Below are positions 7,480 through 16,251 of a stretch of DNA of 64,000 nt, piece by piece. The position numbers and the translations under genes were made by a program. The DNA comes from Chrysogorgia sp. JL179-B06. Lineage: Eukaryota; Cnidaria; Anthozoa; Scleralcyonacea; Chrysogorgiidae. The DNA lies in the NCBI GenBank assembly GCA_035772405.1, contig JAYKKM010000047.1:3204001-3268000 (forward strand). The letters run 5' to 3'. The notes under the pieces are model-generated. The model searched no databases and had not been told where the DNA came from. It saw nothing but the letters and a program-made list of their open reading frames with translations. Position 1 is the first letter of the stretch. The number at the start of each line of letters is the position of its first letter.

Positions 7480-8952
7480 CTACTTCAAGGTGTATTTGGT
7501 TAGCAGATAGCCAGAGACCGCTGAGAACCCTAACACTATCGCCAGCGTTGTCGTGTCTGACTCGCTTGTGGTGGTGGCCACTGTTTTTCTCACAGGAAGT
7601 GGTGTCACGTTTTCTTGGTAAACTTTTTTAGCCACCACGTTTTCTTGGTGAACTTTTTTAGCCGCAAGACTCGCTGGCGTTACTAAGTTAGTCACCACAT
7701 TTTCTTGGTGGACTTTTTTAGCCGCAATCGTTGGTGTTGTCGCATTCAAGCGAGTGTTCACTCCAAATTTCATAGACTCTGTGGCAATCTTTAATAAGTT
7801 GTTGTACCCAGCGATTTTATTCTTGAGTATCACCACGTTGCTTGGCATTAACCATGTACTTGGCGACACTGCAAGATTTTGGACAACGTTGGTGTCTCTA
7901 ATCGATTTATTCATGTTGAGAATCCATGTCGACACGTCATAGTTGATAACACTGTCAGAGAACAACTTTCGGAACTCTTGTTGGGTCTCTAGACTCCCTG
8001 CAGAACCACCAACGACTGATACACGTGTTCTCGCTTGCGCACCAAGTGTGGAGTACACAAAGGACTCTATGCTCTGATTTAGATATTGCAGCCCAATGTT
8101 GGTAAAACCATCTGAGAGTCGTGCGACGTATCGTTTGTAATCATTCTGAACGTCGTTGAGTGTGTAGACTCTGGATTCGCCTAGAGTGCCATCGCTCAGG
8201 ACTTTATTCTGGTAGTAATGTTTTCTGGGAATCTTGGAAATCTTACCATATAATTCGGAAGCGTTGAACTCTCTACTTATCGATTTCATGGTCTCACCAC
8301 CTTCCATTCTTCTGAGAAGTCTTCTAATGGTGAAGTACAAATGAAATCTCATCACACTTGTGACCACGGGGTGGACTTCTTGTGACACTGATAAATGTTG
8401 CAACGACACTCCACAACAGAAACTAGCACAATACGTCGCAAACACAACGCGGTAGTAAGATTCATTGTCATCCCACTCTGATTTTGTCTTTGACGTGGTG
8501 ACTCGCAAGACTGGCAGCTTTGACATGAAGTAGCTATTTTGGTTAACGAAAACTTTGAAGTTGTTCACTGGATAATTTAACACATTTTCCGTTGGGTAGC
8601 CATCCCAAAGTCCCCAGTGGTTCTTGTGACCTTTTGGCAATGGTTGGATAGTCCCACCACCTTGCCATATTATTGGGAACTTGCTATTGTGTAGCCACTT
8701 CCACATGTTTTTATCATTTTTGAAGGTTGCGCTGGTTATGTCTGTGCTAAGGGTGTCATTGTTTCTGAAATACACGTCGACACTCATGTTCTTACCATCT
8801 TGCAAAATATTTGGATAGAACTCAAACTTGCTTAAAGTGGCGTGGGGGTGCTTTTTGATGAGGTCTGCCTTTGCGCCGTGTGCAGCCTTCGATGTGTTAG
8901 CCATCGCACGCTTGTAGTACTTCCCATAGTAGTCATGAAGGGCTTTCTGCAT
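7480..8952 (-). CDS. 490-residue tail-anchored Polinton protein with C-terminal repeats
   Basis: It starts with ATG 8952, 12 bases from the divergent capsid gene. The N-terminus is basic (KYYKRAMANTSKAAHG), followed by a long mixed domain (about 40-400). Roughly residues 405-450 hold three copies of a short AKKVHQENV repeat, followed by a Ser/Thr linker and one transmembrane segment (about 467-486). The body resembles no enzyme that I know; a virion or membrane-anchored structural protein is likely. The adjacent fibre-like gene on the same strand suggests a joint role in the particle surface. Function not assigned. Confidence 0.7.
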   Translation of the reverse strand: MQKALHDYYGKYYKRAMANTSKAAHGAKADLIKKHPHATLSKFEFYPNILQDGKNMSVDVYFRNNDTLSTDITSATFKNDKNMWKWLHNSKFPIIWQGGGTIQPLPKGHKNHWGLWDGYPTENVLNYPVNNFKVFVNQNSYFMSKLPVLRVTTSKTKSEWDDNESYYRVVFATYCASFCCGVSLQHLSVSQEVHPVVTSVMRFHLYFTIRRLLRRMEGGETMKSISREFNASELYGKISKIPRKHYYQNKVLSDGTLGESRVYTLNDVQNDYKRYVARLSDGFTNIGLQYLNQSIESFVYSTLGAQARTRVSVVGGSAGSLETQQEFRKLFSDSVINYDVSTWILNMNKSIRDTNVVQNLAVSPSTWLMPSNVVILKNKIAGYNNLLKIATESMKFGVNTRLNATTPTIAAKKVHQENVVTNLVTPASLAAKKVHQENVVAKKVYQENVTPLPVRKTVATTTSESDTTTLAIVLGFSAVSGYLLTKYTLK

Positions 8953-8964
8953 ATAATATACTGT
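8953..8964. promoter_or_regulatory. Very short divergent promoter region
   Basis: Only about 12-21 bases separate the ATG of the 490-residue gene (8952, -) and those of the minor capsid gene (8965 or 8974, +). The space is AT-rich (ATAATATA). Both transcripts must start inside or overlap the opposite coding region. Confidence 0.5.
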
Positions 8965-9675
8965 ATGTTATACATGACGCGAAAGTTGACGGTACTCATT
9001 GAAGGTGCGGAAAAAGTTGTGTCCTTTGACAACGCGATGATGGTCATACACGATAACCCGTACATTGTGGTCAAGACAGCCACTGTGTTTTGGGACTACC
9101 ATAACACAACAAATGACGACAGCGTTCAGGTCTTCACGCTGGATAGCTCTAGGGCAGGCTCTTTTAAAAAGATTAAAGTGGGTGAAGGGTACTTTAGCTT
9201 CGACGCATTGGTCAAAGTCTTGAAACACAAGTCTAGCGAGCTTAAGGTGGATCTTGAGATAGAGAGACTAGTGCCCACAGGCAAATGTAGGGTCAAGGTT
9301 AGTAGTTCAGCTGTGTTAGACACCCTTGGGCCTCTACTTGGTTTCGCGAAGGGTGAGGTGATTCAGAATGACTCACAGTGGCACACTAGCCCGAACGAGG
9401 TTGACATGTATAGAGGTCTGAAGTACATAGAAGTTTCGTGTGACATTGTTGAGACGGATAGTAACGTGGGTATTGATGGGAAGCGTAGCGATGTGATCAC
9501 AACGTTGCCAATACCTACCGAACAGTCATTGAAAGGGTCAGTGCAACGCCATGTGGACATTGAGTCAAAGGTGAGTATTAAAAAGGGTGTTTACTCAAGT
9601 ATGACGTTTCGCGTCAAACCAAATAACGACGATCTTAAAATTGGCGCGGTGCTATTGGAACTGTATATTGTGTGA
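8965..9675 (+). CDS. Minor capsid (penton-like, single jelly-roll) protein
   Basis: 236 residues from ATG 8965; a second ATG at 8974 would give 233 and cannot be excluded. The frame is open further upstream, but that part overlaps the divergent 490-residue gene. The sequence is beta-rich, with the LLGFAKGE segment and an IEVSCDIVETDS strand typical of Polinton minor capsid proteins, and ends in a strand before a short tail. It would occupy the capsid vertices together with the major capsid protein at 13233-14471. It is the first gene of the rightward cluster, with 5 bases to the integrase ATG. Confidence 0.85.
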   Translation: MLYMTRKLTVLIEGAEKVVSFDNAMMVIHDNPYIVVKTATVFWDYHNTTNDDSVQVFTLDSSRAGSFKKIKVGEGYFSFDALVKVLKHKSSELKVDLEIERLVPTGKCRVKVSSSAVLDTLGPLLGFAKGEVIQNDSQWHTSPNEVDMYRGLKYIEVSCDIVETDSNVGIDGKRSDVITTLPIPTEQSLKGSVQRHVDIESKVSIKKGVYSSMTFRVKPNNDDLKIGAVLLELYIV

Positions 9676-9680
9676 ATTAT

Positions 9681-10784
9681 ATGGAGCTTGGTGTGGAGAC
9701 AGAACAAGGGTTGAGAGACATTTACTATAATCCTAAGACAGGGTTCAGTGGTGTAGAGAGGTTGTATCAAAGTGCGTTGGGAGACGGATTGAAAGTAACT
9801 AGAAAAACAGTGAAAGAATGGTTGACAGCGCAGGACACCTACACTAGGTACAAACCCATCGTGAGAAGACATAAATTCCGTGCTACCTTTGTTGGGTTTC
9901 TTGGTGAAGAGCTCCAAATGGACTTAGTGGACATGAGCAAGTATTCAAAACAGAACAAGGGGTATTATTGGATACTGACAGGCATTGAAATATTGAGTAG
10001 ATACGCTTTTGGAATTGCAGTTTATAGAAAAGACACTAAGAACATGACTAAGGCTGTTGGAGAGCTATTGAACGACTTCAAAGATCGGTTTGGAGCCATG
10101 CCTAAATTAGCACAATTCGATGATGGACTTGAATTCTACAACGTTGGTGTGAAAAGTTTGCTGAGAAAACATGGTGTTGAATATTTCAGCACTAAGAGTG
10201 ATAAAAAGGCCGCTGTTGTCGAGCGTTTTAATAGAAGTCTCAAGAGTATTATGTGGAAGTATTTTTATACCCGTGGAACGCACAAATGGATTGACGTTCT
10301 CGACCAGTTTGTGAGCAATTATAATAGCAATGTGAATCGCAGCATTATGATGAAGCCGAAGGATGTCGATAAGTCAAATGAGGGTGAAGTTTGGACCACT
10401 TTGTTTGGTCACCAATTTGCAGACAATCCATTGCCAAAGTTTAGAGTTGGTCAATCGGTGAGAATTAGTAAATACAAGAGTGTGTTCACAAAGGGCTATG
10501 AAGCCAACTTCACTGAAGAGCTGTTTAAAGTGGTAAAGGTTATTCGTGGTGACCCAAATGTGTACGAAATTGAGGATCACACCGGTGAACAGATTATTGG
10601 TAAATTTTATGAACAGGAATTATCGCTAGTCAATAAGAAACCTGGTGACGATGTGTACAGAGTTGAAAAGGTGTTGAAAAGAAAGAAAATCAGAGGGAAG
10701 AAGATGGCGTTGGTCAAATGGTTGGGTTATGAGAGCAAACATAATTCGTGGATACCAGAAAGCGATATTCAAAATGTGAGCTAG
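9681..10784 (+). CDS. int: Retroviral-type integrase with C-terminal chromodomain
   Basis: 367 residues from ATG 9681; a GTG nine bases upstream overlaps the preceding stop and was rejected. The catalytic core has D81 (QMDLVDM), D147 (QFDDGLEF) and E181 (VVERFNRS), the DDE triad that joins element ends to target DNA. A chromodomain fills about residues 323-365 (VYRVEKVLKRK..., VKWLGYESKHNSW) and would bias insertion to particular chromatin. This is the hallmark Polinton integrase. All three acidic residues are present, so the enzyme may be functional. Six bases separate it from the next gene. Confidence 0.96.
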   Translation: MELGVETEQGLRDIYYNPKTGFSGVERLYQSALGDGLKVTRKTVKEWLTAQDTYTRYKPIVRRHKFRATFVGFLGEELQMDLVDMSKYSKQNKGYYWILTGIEILSRYAFGIAVYRKDTKNMTKAVGELLNDFKDRFGAMPKLAQFDDGLEFYNVGVKSLLRKHGVEYFSTKSDKKAAVVERFNRSLKSIMWKYFYTRGTHKWIDVLDQFVSNYNSNVNRSIMMKPKDVDKSNEGEVWTTLFGHQFADNPLPKFRVGQSVRISKYKSVFTKGYEANFTEELFKVVKVIRGDPNVYEIEDHTGEQIIGKFYEQELSLVNKKPGDDVYRVEKVLKRKKIRGKKMALVKWLGYESKHNSWIPESDIQNVS

Positions 10785-10790
10785 TGTAAT
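10741..10790 (+). repeat. Duplication seam, copy 1 (integrase tail plus leader)
   Basis: These 50 bases directly before the ATG at 10791 encode the last integrase residues and the short leader. The same 50-base block, with a few substitutions, is found at 11751-11800 directly before the paralogous gene. Confidence 0.9.
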
Positions 10791-11741
10791 ATGGCTGAAG
10801 GTGGCTTCTACGACCTTGAGATGGAAAGATCTGACGAATACAAAGATGTCACTGACGACGAACTAAAGTATAGTCTCGAAAAAGCCACTCAAGATCGCAG
10901 ACTAGCTCGGGACGACCCAAACGTCACAGTCGATGAGAAAATTAGACTAATTAGAGTGGAGAGTGGACTGAGGCGCGAACGTGACGTAAGATTTCGTCAA
11001 CGCATGAAGAAGGATTTTAATGATATCACAACGCGGGTTAATGACATCGTAAGAGATCGTGAAGACGTTGTGGGGAGTGCGCCGTTGTTAGACACCACAC
11101 ACGCAGAGTACGTCGACATACCTGGACTAACACCAATCGAGAACCGCGAGCTGAATAGCATGCTCAATCCAGGTGAGAATGTGATGTCTGAGTTGAGAGT
11201 AGGCGACACTGGCACATTGCAAATACAAGCAGACCATTTTCAAGACTTGATAAACGAGGTGAGCAAAAGAATGGCGGAGCTTGACAGAGAGGACCTCACG
11301 ATCGTAGAGAACGAAGAGTTCATCGATCTAGCTGAGAGAATGGTTGGACTTAGACGGGCTAGAGACATGGTTATTGAACAGCGAGAAATGGAGGAAGTTA
11401 GAGAGCAGCAGGAAGTCGACATTGACAGGTTGCAGAAGTTCAAGAGATGGGTTAGAGAAAATATGGTTGGGTCTAGCGCTTTAGCGATTGCAATAGCTGC
11501 AATTATAACAACTATTATTATCGCTGGGAGGTCTAATGTTATGAGAGGCGCTATGGTCACGAGGTCGTTTGCACAGGCTGTTAAAAATGCGATAGCGAAG
11601 ATGGGTCCATGGGCTGTTGGATTGGCGAACTTAGTTTATGACGCGCTGGTGGTAGGTGCGAAGGGTCTTGCCTGGTTAGCTCAAAATCTGTGGGTGTTTG
11701 CGGTGACATTCGCGTGGCTTGCGTACAATTATTTAAACTAG
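10791..11741 (+). CDS. Polinton membrane protein, paralog A
   Basis: 316 residues from ATG 10791. The N-terminal two thirds are highly charged and helical (Glu/Arg/Asp-rich, probably coiled coil). From about residue 230 a hydrophobic Ile/Ala segment (ITTIIIAG) is followed by MGPWAVGLANLVYDAL and a Trp-rich hydrophobic end, giving two or three membrane segments. About 210 C-terminal residues are closely shared with the next gene. An internal virion membrane or membrane-remodelling role is plausible, but function is unknown. Confidence 0.8.
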   Translation: MAEGGFYDLEMERSDEYKDVTDDELKYSLEKATQDRRLARDDPNVTVDEKIRLIRVESGLRRERDVRFRQRMKKDFNDITTRVNDIVRDREDVVGSAPLLDTTHAEYVDIPGLTPIENRELNSMLNPGENVMSELRVGDTGTLQIQADHFQDLINEVSKRMAELDREDLTIVENEEFIDLAERMVGLRRARDMVIEQREMEEVREQQEVDIDRLQKFKRWVRENMVGSSALAIAIAAIITTIIIAGRSNVMRGAMVTRSFAQAVKNAIAKMGPWAVGLANLVYDALVVGAKGLAWLAQNLWVFAVTFAWLAYNYLN

Positions 11742-11750
11742 AGAGAAAAT

Positions 11751-11800
11751 GTGATTCGTGGGAGTTAGAGAGCGATATTCAAAATGTGAGCTAATGTAAT
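11751..11800 (+). repeat. Duplication seam, copy 2 (relic of integrase tail)
   Basis: This copy of 10741-10790 sits between the two paralogs. It still reads as the chromodomain tail ending in ESDIQNVS and a stop, although no integrase precedes it. It shows that the duplicated unit began inside the integrase gene. Confidence 0.9.
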
Positions 11801-13210
11801 ATGGCTAAAGGTGGGGAAGTTTTTGACGAGATTGAGATGGAGAACCTTGGTAGAGCTTACACTGATGATCAAATAAACGTCGAACTTGAAGAGCTCACTA
11901 AACGTATAGATTCAATTGAGAAAATATACACCGACGACGATATACCACACATCGAACGTGTCGAGTATGAGAGATTGAATAAGAGAGCGAATAGATTGCA
12001 GGGCGAACTGGATAGAAGAGGGGTTCAAGAAGAAGAGACGCCGTTCACCGACACCGACGATGGTAAAACGGTGACAATAAGGGGGACCAACACAGAAGTC
12101 CCAGCGGTAGAGTCTGTTGAACAGAAGTCGTATGGTGACGTTAGTGACGTAAGTTTCAGCATAGCTTTTGGAGAGGAGGACGAAATTAGTAAAAGACTTG
12201 GAGAGCTAAAAGCAGTCAACAAAGAGGTAACAAAAAATCAACTAAAAAGAATCAAGGCGATAGGTGAGAAAATACATAAGTTACACAAAAAAAAAAGACT
12301 CGGTCATGACGACGCGTCAAGGGGAATAGTCGACAGATCATATGTGACGGGCACAGGGTCTATTCTTTTCAAACCGATAAACAAAGATGGTAAATATGGA
12401 AAACCCAAACGAATTCTAGTACCTGTGGAAAAAGGCTTGATCTACAGTAAAGATGTGAGTAGTAAAAACGCGATTAAGCAATTCAAACAGTTAGTTAGTC
12501 AAATCCCTGAGAGTACAGAAACAACAGCTGTCACAGATGACTTCCCAGTGATTGAGACAAAAGTGGTCTATGATGACATACCTGGGCTATCACTAGACGA
12601 AACCCGCGATCTGAGTGGTGTGCTTAATCCAAGCGATAGTGTGTTGCGCGAGTCAAGAATAGGTGACACTGGTGCGTTGCAAATACAAGCAGACCATTTT
12701 CAAAAGGTGATAAATGAAACGAGTGAGAGATTGGTAGAGCTTAACAGAGAAGGCCTCACAGCTGAGGAGAATAAAGAGCGTATTGGTCTAGTTGGGAGAA
12801 TGATTGGACTTAAAAAGGCTAGAGACATTGTTATTGAACAGCGGCGAATAGAAGAGGTTAGAGCGCAACAAGAAGTCGACATTGACAGGTTTCAGAAGTT
12901 TAAGGAATGGGCTAAAGAAAATGTGGTTGGGTTGAGCGCTGTAGCAATTTCAGTGGCTGGAATTATAACAACTATTATTATCGCTGGGAGATCTGCTGTT
13001 ATGAAAGGCGCTATGGCCACGAGGTCATTCGCACAGGCTGTTAAGAACGCGATAACGAAGATGGGCCCATGGGCTGTTGGGTTGGCTAATTTAGTTTACA
13101 ATGCGTTGACGTTGGGTGCGAAGGGTCTCGCTTGGTTGGCTCAAAATCTGTGGGTACTCGCGGTGGTACTTGCGTGGTTTGCTTATGATTATTACAAGCT
13201 AAAACGGTAG
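11801..13210 (+). CDS. Polinton membrane protein, paralog B (longer)
   Basis: 469 residues from ATG 11801. It shares its N-terminal start (MA-GG, acidic) and about 210 C-terminal residues with paralog A, including the ITTIIIAG segment and the MGPWAVGLANLVY block. It carries an extra central region of roughly 140 residues (about 115-260) that is Lys-rich and includes a basic HKKKR stretch. The membrane segments are kept, so both copies may be working. Divergence in the middle with conservation at the ends suggests specialisation after duplication. Function unknown. Confidence 0.8.
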   Translation: MAKGGEVFDEIEMENLGRAYTDDQINVELEELTKRIDSIEKIYTDDDIPHIERVEYERLNKRANRLQGELDRRGVQEEETPFTDTDDGKTVTIRGTNTEVPAVESVEQKSYGDVSDVSFSIAFGEEDEISKRLGELKAVNKEVTKNQLKRIKAIGEKIHKLHKKKRLGHDDASRGIVDRSYVTGTGSILFKPINKDGKYGKPKRILVPVEKGLIYSKDVSSKNAIKQFKQLVSQIPESTETTAVTDDFPVIETKVVYDDIPGLSLDETRDLSGVLNPSDSVLRESRIGDTGALQIQADHFQKVINETSERLVELNREGLTAEENKERIGLVGRMIGLKKARDIVIEQRRIEEVRAQQEVDIDRFQKFKEWAKENVVGLSAVAISVAGIITTIIIAGRSAVMKGAMATRSFAQAVKNAITKMGPWAVGLANLVYNALTLGAKGLAWLAQNLWVLAVVLAWFAYDYYKLKR

Positions 13211-13232
13211 CGATAAAACATATGTAAAGTAT

Positions 13233-14471
13233 ATGAACGTCACGTCAGCAGAGTTGAGCCCTGGTTTTAGACGAGCGACCATGGGTGTTATAAAAGGGGT
13301 GAGAACGCAACACGTAATCACGTTGAACCCTAATAAAGTCAGTCCTGGTGAGGAACTTTACATTGATATACCGAAGCTTAAGGTTAGCAGCTGTTTGGTG
13401 CCTGGATCGTTGGGTCTAGTGTTCGACTTTAAAAACGCAAACGCCAAAAGCTGGTTCTTGAACAATGTTAGCAAGTTGTTGGTTGAGAAGCTTGTTGTGA
13501 GACTAGCTGGGGAAACCGTGTATGACAACAATGGAGAAAATTACACTGGTGTTTATCGCGACCTTTGGGAGAGTGTTACTGCGCGAGACCAAATGATTGA
13601 CTATGGTGTTGGTGGTGAGAACTTGAGAAAGCTAATTTCTAAGGATGACAGTGGTGCGACGAGTGGGAATGTTACTAAAGTTAGTGACGCGTTAATGTTT
13701 GGTGTGATTGGGACGAAGCAGCGGATTAAGCTCGGCAAGATCATGAACGACCACGGATTGTACGCTCCTTTTAGCATGAACAACAACTTGCAGTACGTGA
13801 TCACACTTCCGAAGGCCACAGACATCATGGTGGCGCAATCCGGTAGCGCTGTGGGCGGATACACTCTGGAGAACCTCGAGCTTGAGTATGAGACGATCGA
13901 CAATCAGGAGCTCGCTGACGAAATAGCGTCGGGCTATGCAAGTGGTCGTAGTTTGTCATATGAGCACGTTACATTGATGAAAACCACTGAATGGGACAAA
14001 GGTACGACCATTGTGAATGAAAACATTAATCTTCCAAGAAAAAGCATGAAGGCGATTGTGTTGCTATTCACGAATAAGGTGCGAACAGACAGTGAGGAGT
14101 TTCTTTACCCAAATATTGAGAATATTAGAGTCACAATTGAGGGTGTGCCAAATAGTGTGTACTCACAGGGTATTCCAAAGTCGAAGTTCTATGCAGAAGC
14201 GAAACGATTGTTTGGGTTGGGTGAAGAACACGCTCAGTTCATGACCATACAGAAGTTCTATAAAGATGGCTTTGCGTTAGTCATCGACTTGAGGAGTGTT
14301 CAAGATAATCGCAATGTCGCCACTGGCAAGAACATTGTAAACACACAATCCGGTGTGCTTCTTGAGATCACTAAGAAAGCGACGACTGCAAATGTCATGT
14401 GCAGGGTGTTTGTGATAAGTGATGGGTTGGTCAACTTCATGAACAATGGGCTGCAATCAATCCAGTATTAA
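13233..14471 (+). CDS. mcp: Major capsid protein (double jelly-roll)
   Basis: 412 residues from ATG 13233. Length, beta-rich composition and position next to the packaging ATPase fit the double-jelly-roll major capsid protein of Polintons, which forms trimeric hexon-like capsomers. Typical features are the N-terminal TLNPNKVSPGEELYIDIPKL segment, a W-F/L-NNVS strand region, and the D-Y/L-W-rich loop around residues 105-115. The frame is intact. Together with the minor capsid protein and the ATPase this implies that the element can, or recently could, make particles. Confidence 0.9.
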   Translation: MNVTSAELSPGFRRATMGVIKGVRTQHVITLNPNKVSPGEELYIDIPKLKVSSCLVPGSLGLVFDFKNANAKSWFLNNVSKLLVEKLVVRLAGETVYDNNGENYTGVYRDLWESVTARDQMIDYGVGGENLRKLISKDDSGATSGNVTKVSDALMFGVIGTKQRIKLGKIMNDHGLYAPFSMNNNLQYVITLPKATDIMVAQSGSAVGGYTLENLELEYETIDNQELADEIASGYASGRSLSYEHVTLMKTTEWDKGTTIVNENINLPRKSMKAIVLLFTNKVRTDSEEFLYPNIENIRVTIEGVPNSVYSQGIPKSKFYAEAKRLFGLGEEHAQFMTIQKFYKDGFALVIDLRSVQDNRNVATGKNIVNTQSGVLLEITKKATTANVMCRVFVISDGLVNFMNNGLQSIQY

Positions 14472-14486
14472 ATCAAACGTGAGTTA

Positions 14487-15086
14487 ATGGAGACCCCGTT
14501 TAATATGTTAATTGTTGGTATGACAGCTTGTGGTAAGACGCATTATTTGTTGGAAACATTGGAATCTGAGTATCGCGGCAAATTTGACTACATTGTGTTG
14601 ATTTGTCCTACTTTTGAGTGGAACAAAGCGTATCAAGATTGGAAATATGTGCGCGACCCCGACGTGTTAGCGATAGACTGCGCGCAAGACAGTGTCGACG
14701 CTGTTCTCAAGTGTGTAACAAATGTTTTCAAAGGCACTAACACTCTGATTGTGTTGGACGACTGTGCAAGTTCTCAAGATGTCAAGAATAGGACTAGTCA
14801 GTTGGTCAACTTAGCTTTTAGTGCGCGACATTTTATGTTGAGCGTTATTGTCATCACACAACAACTGACGTCGATCGCAAAACCGTATAGAGAAAACATT
14901 AGTAAGCTCATTTGCTTCTACTGCCCGAGCAGAAGTGATATGAAGGTCGTTATCGACGATTACCTTGGAAACATTAGCAGAGAAAAATCGTCGGCGATTG
15001 TGACTGCATTAAAAAATAACAAGTACGCTAGACTCGAAATCTCACTGCGCTATCCGTACAGTCACGAAGTTGTTATTCCGCAATAA
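14487..15086 (+). CDS. FtsK/A32-like packaging ATPase
   Basis: 199 residues from ATG 14487. Walker A GMTACGKT at residues 11-18, Walker B LIVLDD at 87-92, and an ITQQ sensor at 123-126. The family (HerA/FtsK, A32-like) pumps DNA into capsids. It is 15 bases after the major capsid gene and 3 before the next gene, as expected for a morphogenesis cluster. All motifs are intact. Confidence 0.95.
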   Translation: METPFNMLIVGMTACGKTHYLLETLESEYRGKFDYIVLICPTFEWNKAYQDWKYVRDPDVLAIDCAQDSVDAVLKCVTNVFKGTNTLIVLDDCASSQDVKNRTSQLVNLAFSARHFMLSVIVITQQLTSIAKPYRENISKLICFYCPSRSDMKVVIDDYLGNISREKSSAIVTALKNNKYARLEISLRYPYSHEVVIPQ

Positions 15087-15089
15087 AAT

Positions 15090-15605
15090 ATGGGTATAAG
15101 TAATAGCGTGATGGTGAAACGCAAAAGTGAAGAAAACCCCACGATTGAGGAATTAGTCGAGGACACTGAAGCCGCTAGTACTTCGACTGTGGAAGACAAC
15201 ATTGACGTTAGGAGATCCGAACTTATTAGACTGTCTGGCGATGGTGTGGTGAGCCAATCTGAAGCGTATATTAAAAAAGCGTCCGCAAAGGTCATCGACA
15301 AGATATGGCACCAATACGAGTTGAAGAGAATGGAAATCGCAAACGCTTTTCTCACCGACTTGCTAATCAGCAAATTCGCTAGCTTATTAGATGGGTTGAA
15401 CGCTATAGAGAATCCTGACGAACTAAATGATGAACTACAAAAAGACCCGCTATTAAAGAAAGACGTTGAGAGCATTGTCGCGATTGTGACGCCGTACGTG
15501 CCTTTCTTGGGTTTGTTGTCGGGAGGAATCACAACGTCGAAATATGTGTACGATCACCATTTTAGAAGTGCGACAAACACTGAAAATAGTGAACAAACGG
15601 ACTAA
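15090..15605 (+). CDS. Small Polinton protein with MGISNS N-terminus
   Basis: 171 residues from ATG 15090. MGISNS fits the N-myristoylation pattern (G2, S6). An acidic Ser/Thr/Glu-rich N-terminal region (about 13-45) is followed by a predicted helical body, and a hydrophobic Pro/Gly segment (about 145-158, YVPFLGLLSGGI) precedes a polar tail. No enzyme motif. It is the last gene before the right terminus and follows the ATPase by 3 bases. A membrane-associated structural or assembly protein is possible. Confidence 0.75.
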   Translation: MGISNSVMVKRKSEENPTIEELVEDTEAASTSTVEDNIDVRRSELIRLSGDGVVSQSEAYIKKASAKVIDKIWHQYELKRMEIANAFLTDLLISKFASLLDGLNAIENPDELNDELQKDPLLKKDVESIVAIVTPYVPFLGLLSGGITTSKYVYDHHFRSATNTENSEQTD

Positions 15606-16251
15606 TCTATTATTAACAGGTGGTAATAACCTAATTTGCATAACAGGTGGCAATTTTATCACGCGTGAGACACTTTTACGACACATACATTTGTAAAAAT
15701 GTTTAAACGACTATTTTTTAAATGTGATTTGACAAATTTGTGAAAATGTTGAAACGACTATTTTTTTAAATGTGATTTGACAAATTTGTGAAAATGTTGA
15801 AACGATTATTTTTTTAATGTGATTTGACAAATTTGTGAAAATGTTGAAACGACACTTTCTATTTTTTTAAATGTGATTTGACAAATTTGTGAAAATGTTG
15901 AAACGACACTTTCTATTTTTTAAATGCGATTCGACAAATTTGTGAAAATGTTGAAACGACACTTTCTATTTTTTAATATGTGAGAGTGGGCTCGTACCAC
16001 ATTTTATTTTTTTAACACGCGAAAATGTTGAAATGACACTTTCTATTTTTTCCTAAATGTAATTTGACATAAATTTGTGAGAATTTTGAAACGACACTTT
16101 CTATTTTTTAAATGTGGCTGAAATGGCGTCAAATTTAGCGAGAGTCGTGATTTAGTATAAATTTGGCATTGTTTCGCTAGTCTCGCGTGTGTTTGACATC
16201 AATTTAGTAGAAAACGTGTGAGGGGTGTCTAGATTGACTAACGATCGTTGT
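15606..16251. repeat. Subterminal tandem repeats of the Polinton right end
   Basis: No gene is seen here. From about 15694 to 16115 there are about eight copies of a 47-55 bp unit (ATGTTGAAACGAC..., T-run, ATGTGATTTGACAAATTTGTG). The first three copies are about 47 bp, and later ones gain an ACTTTCT insertion; the last three diverge. The unit holds TTTGACAAATTTG-type imperfect palindromes. These could be sites for replication or end-recognition proteins. Confidence 0.9.

Noticed and set aside
8842..8964. Upstream extension of the minor capsid frame
   Set aside because: It overlaps the divergent 490-residue gene and lacks capsid-like sequence; the ATG at 8965 or 8974 fits better.
9672..9680. 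GTG start for the integrase
   Set aside because: It overlaps the preceding stop codon; the ATG at 9681 is normal and in frame.
15694..16115. Regular repeats resembling a CRISPR array
   Set aside because: Units are contiguous with no unique spacers, and the host is eukaryotic. They are subterminal tandem repeats.
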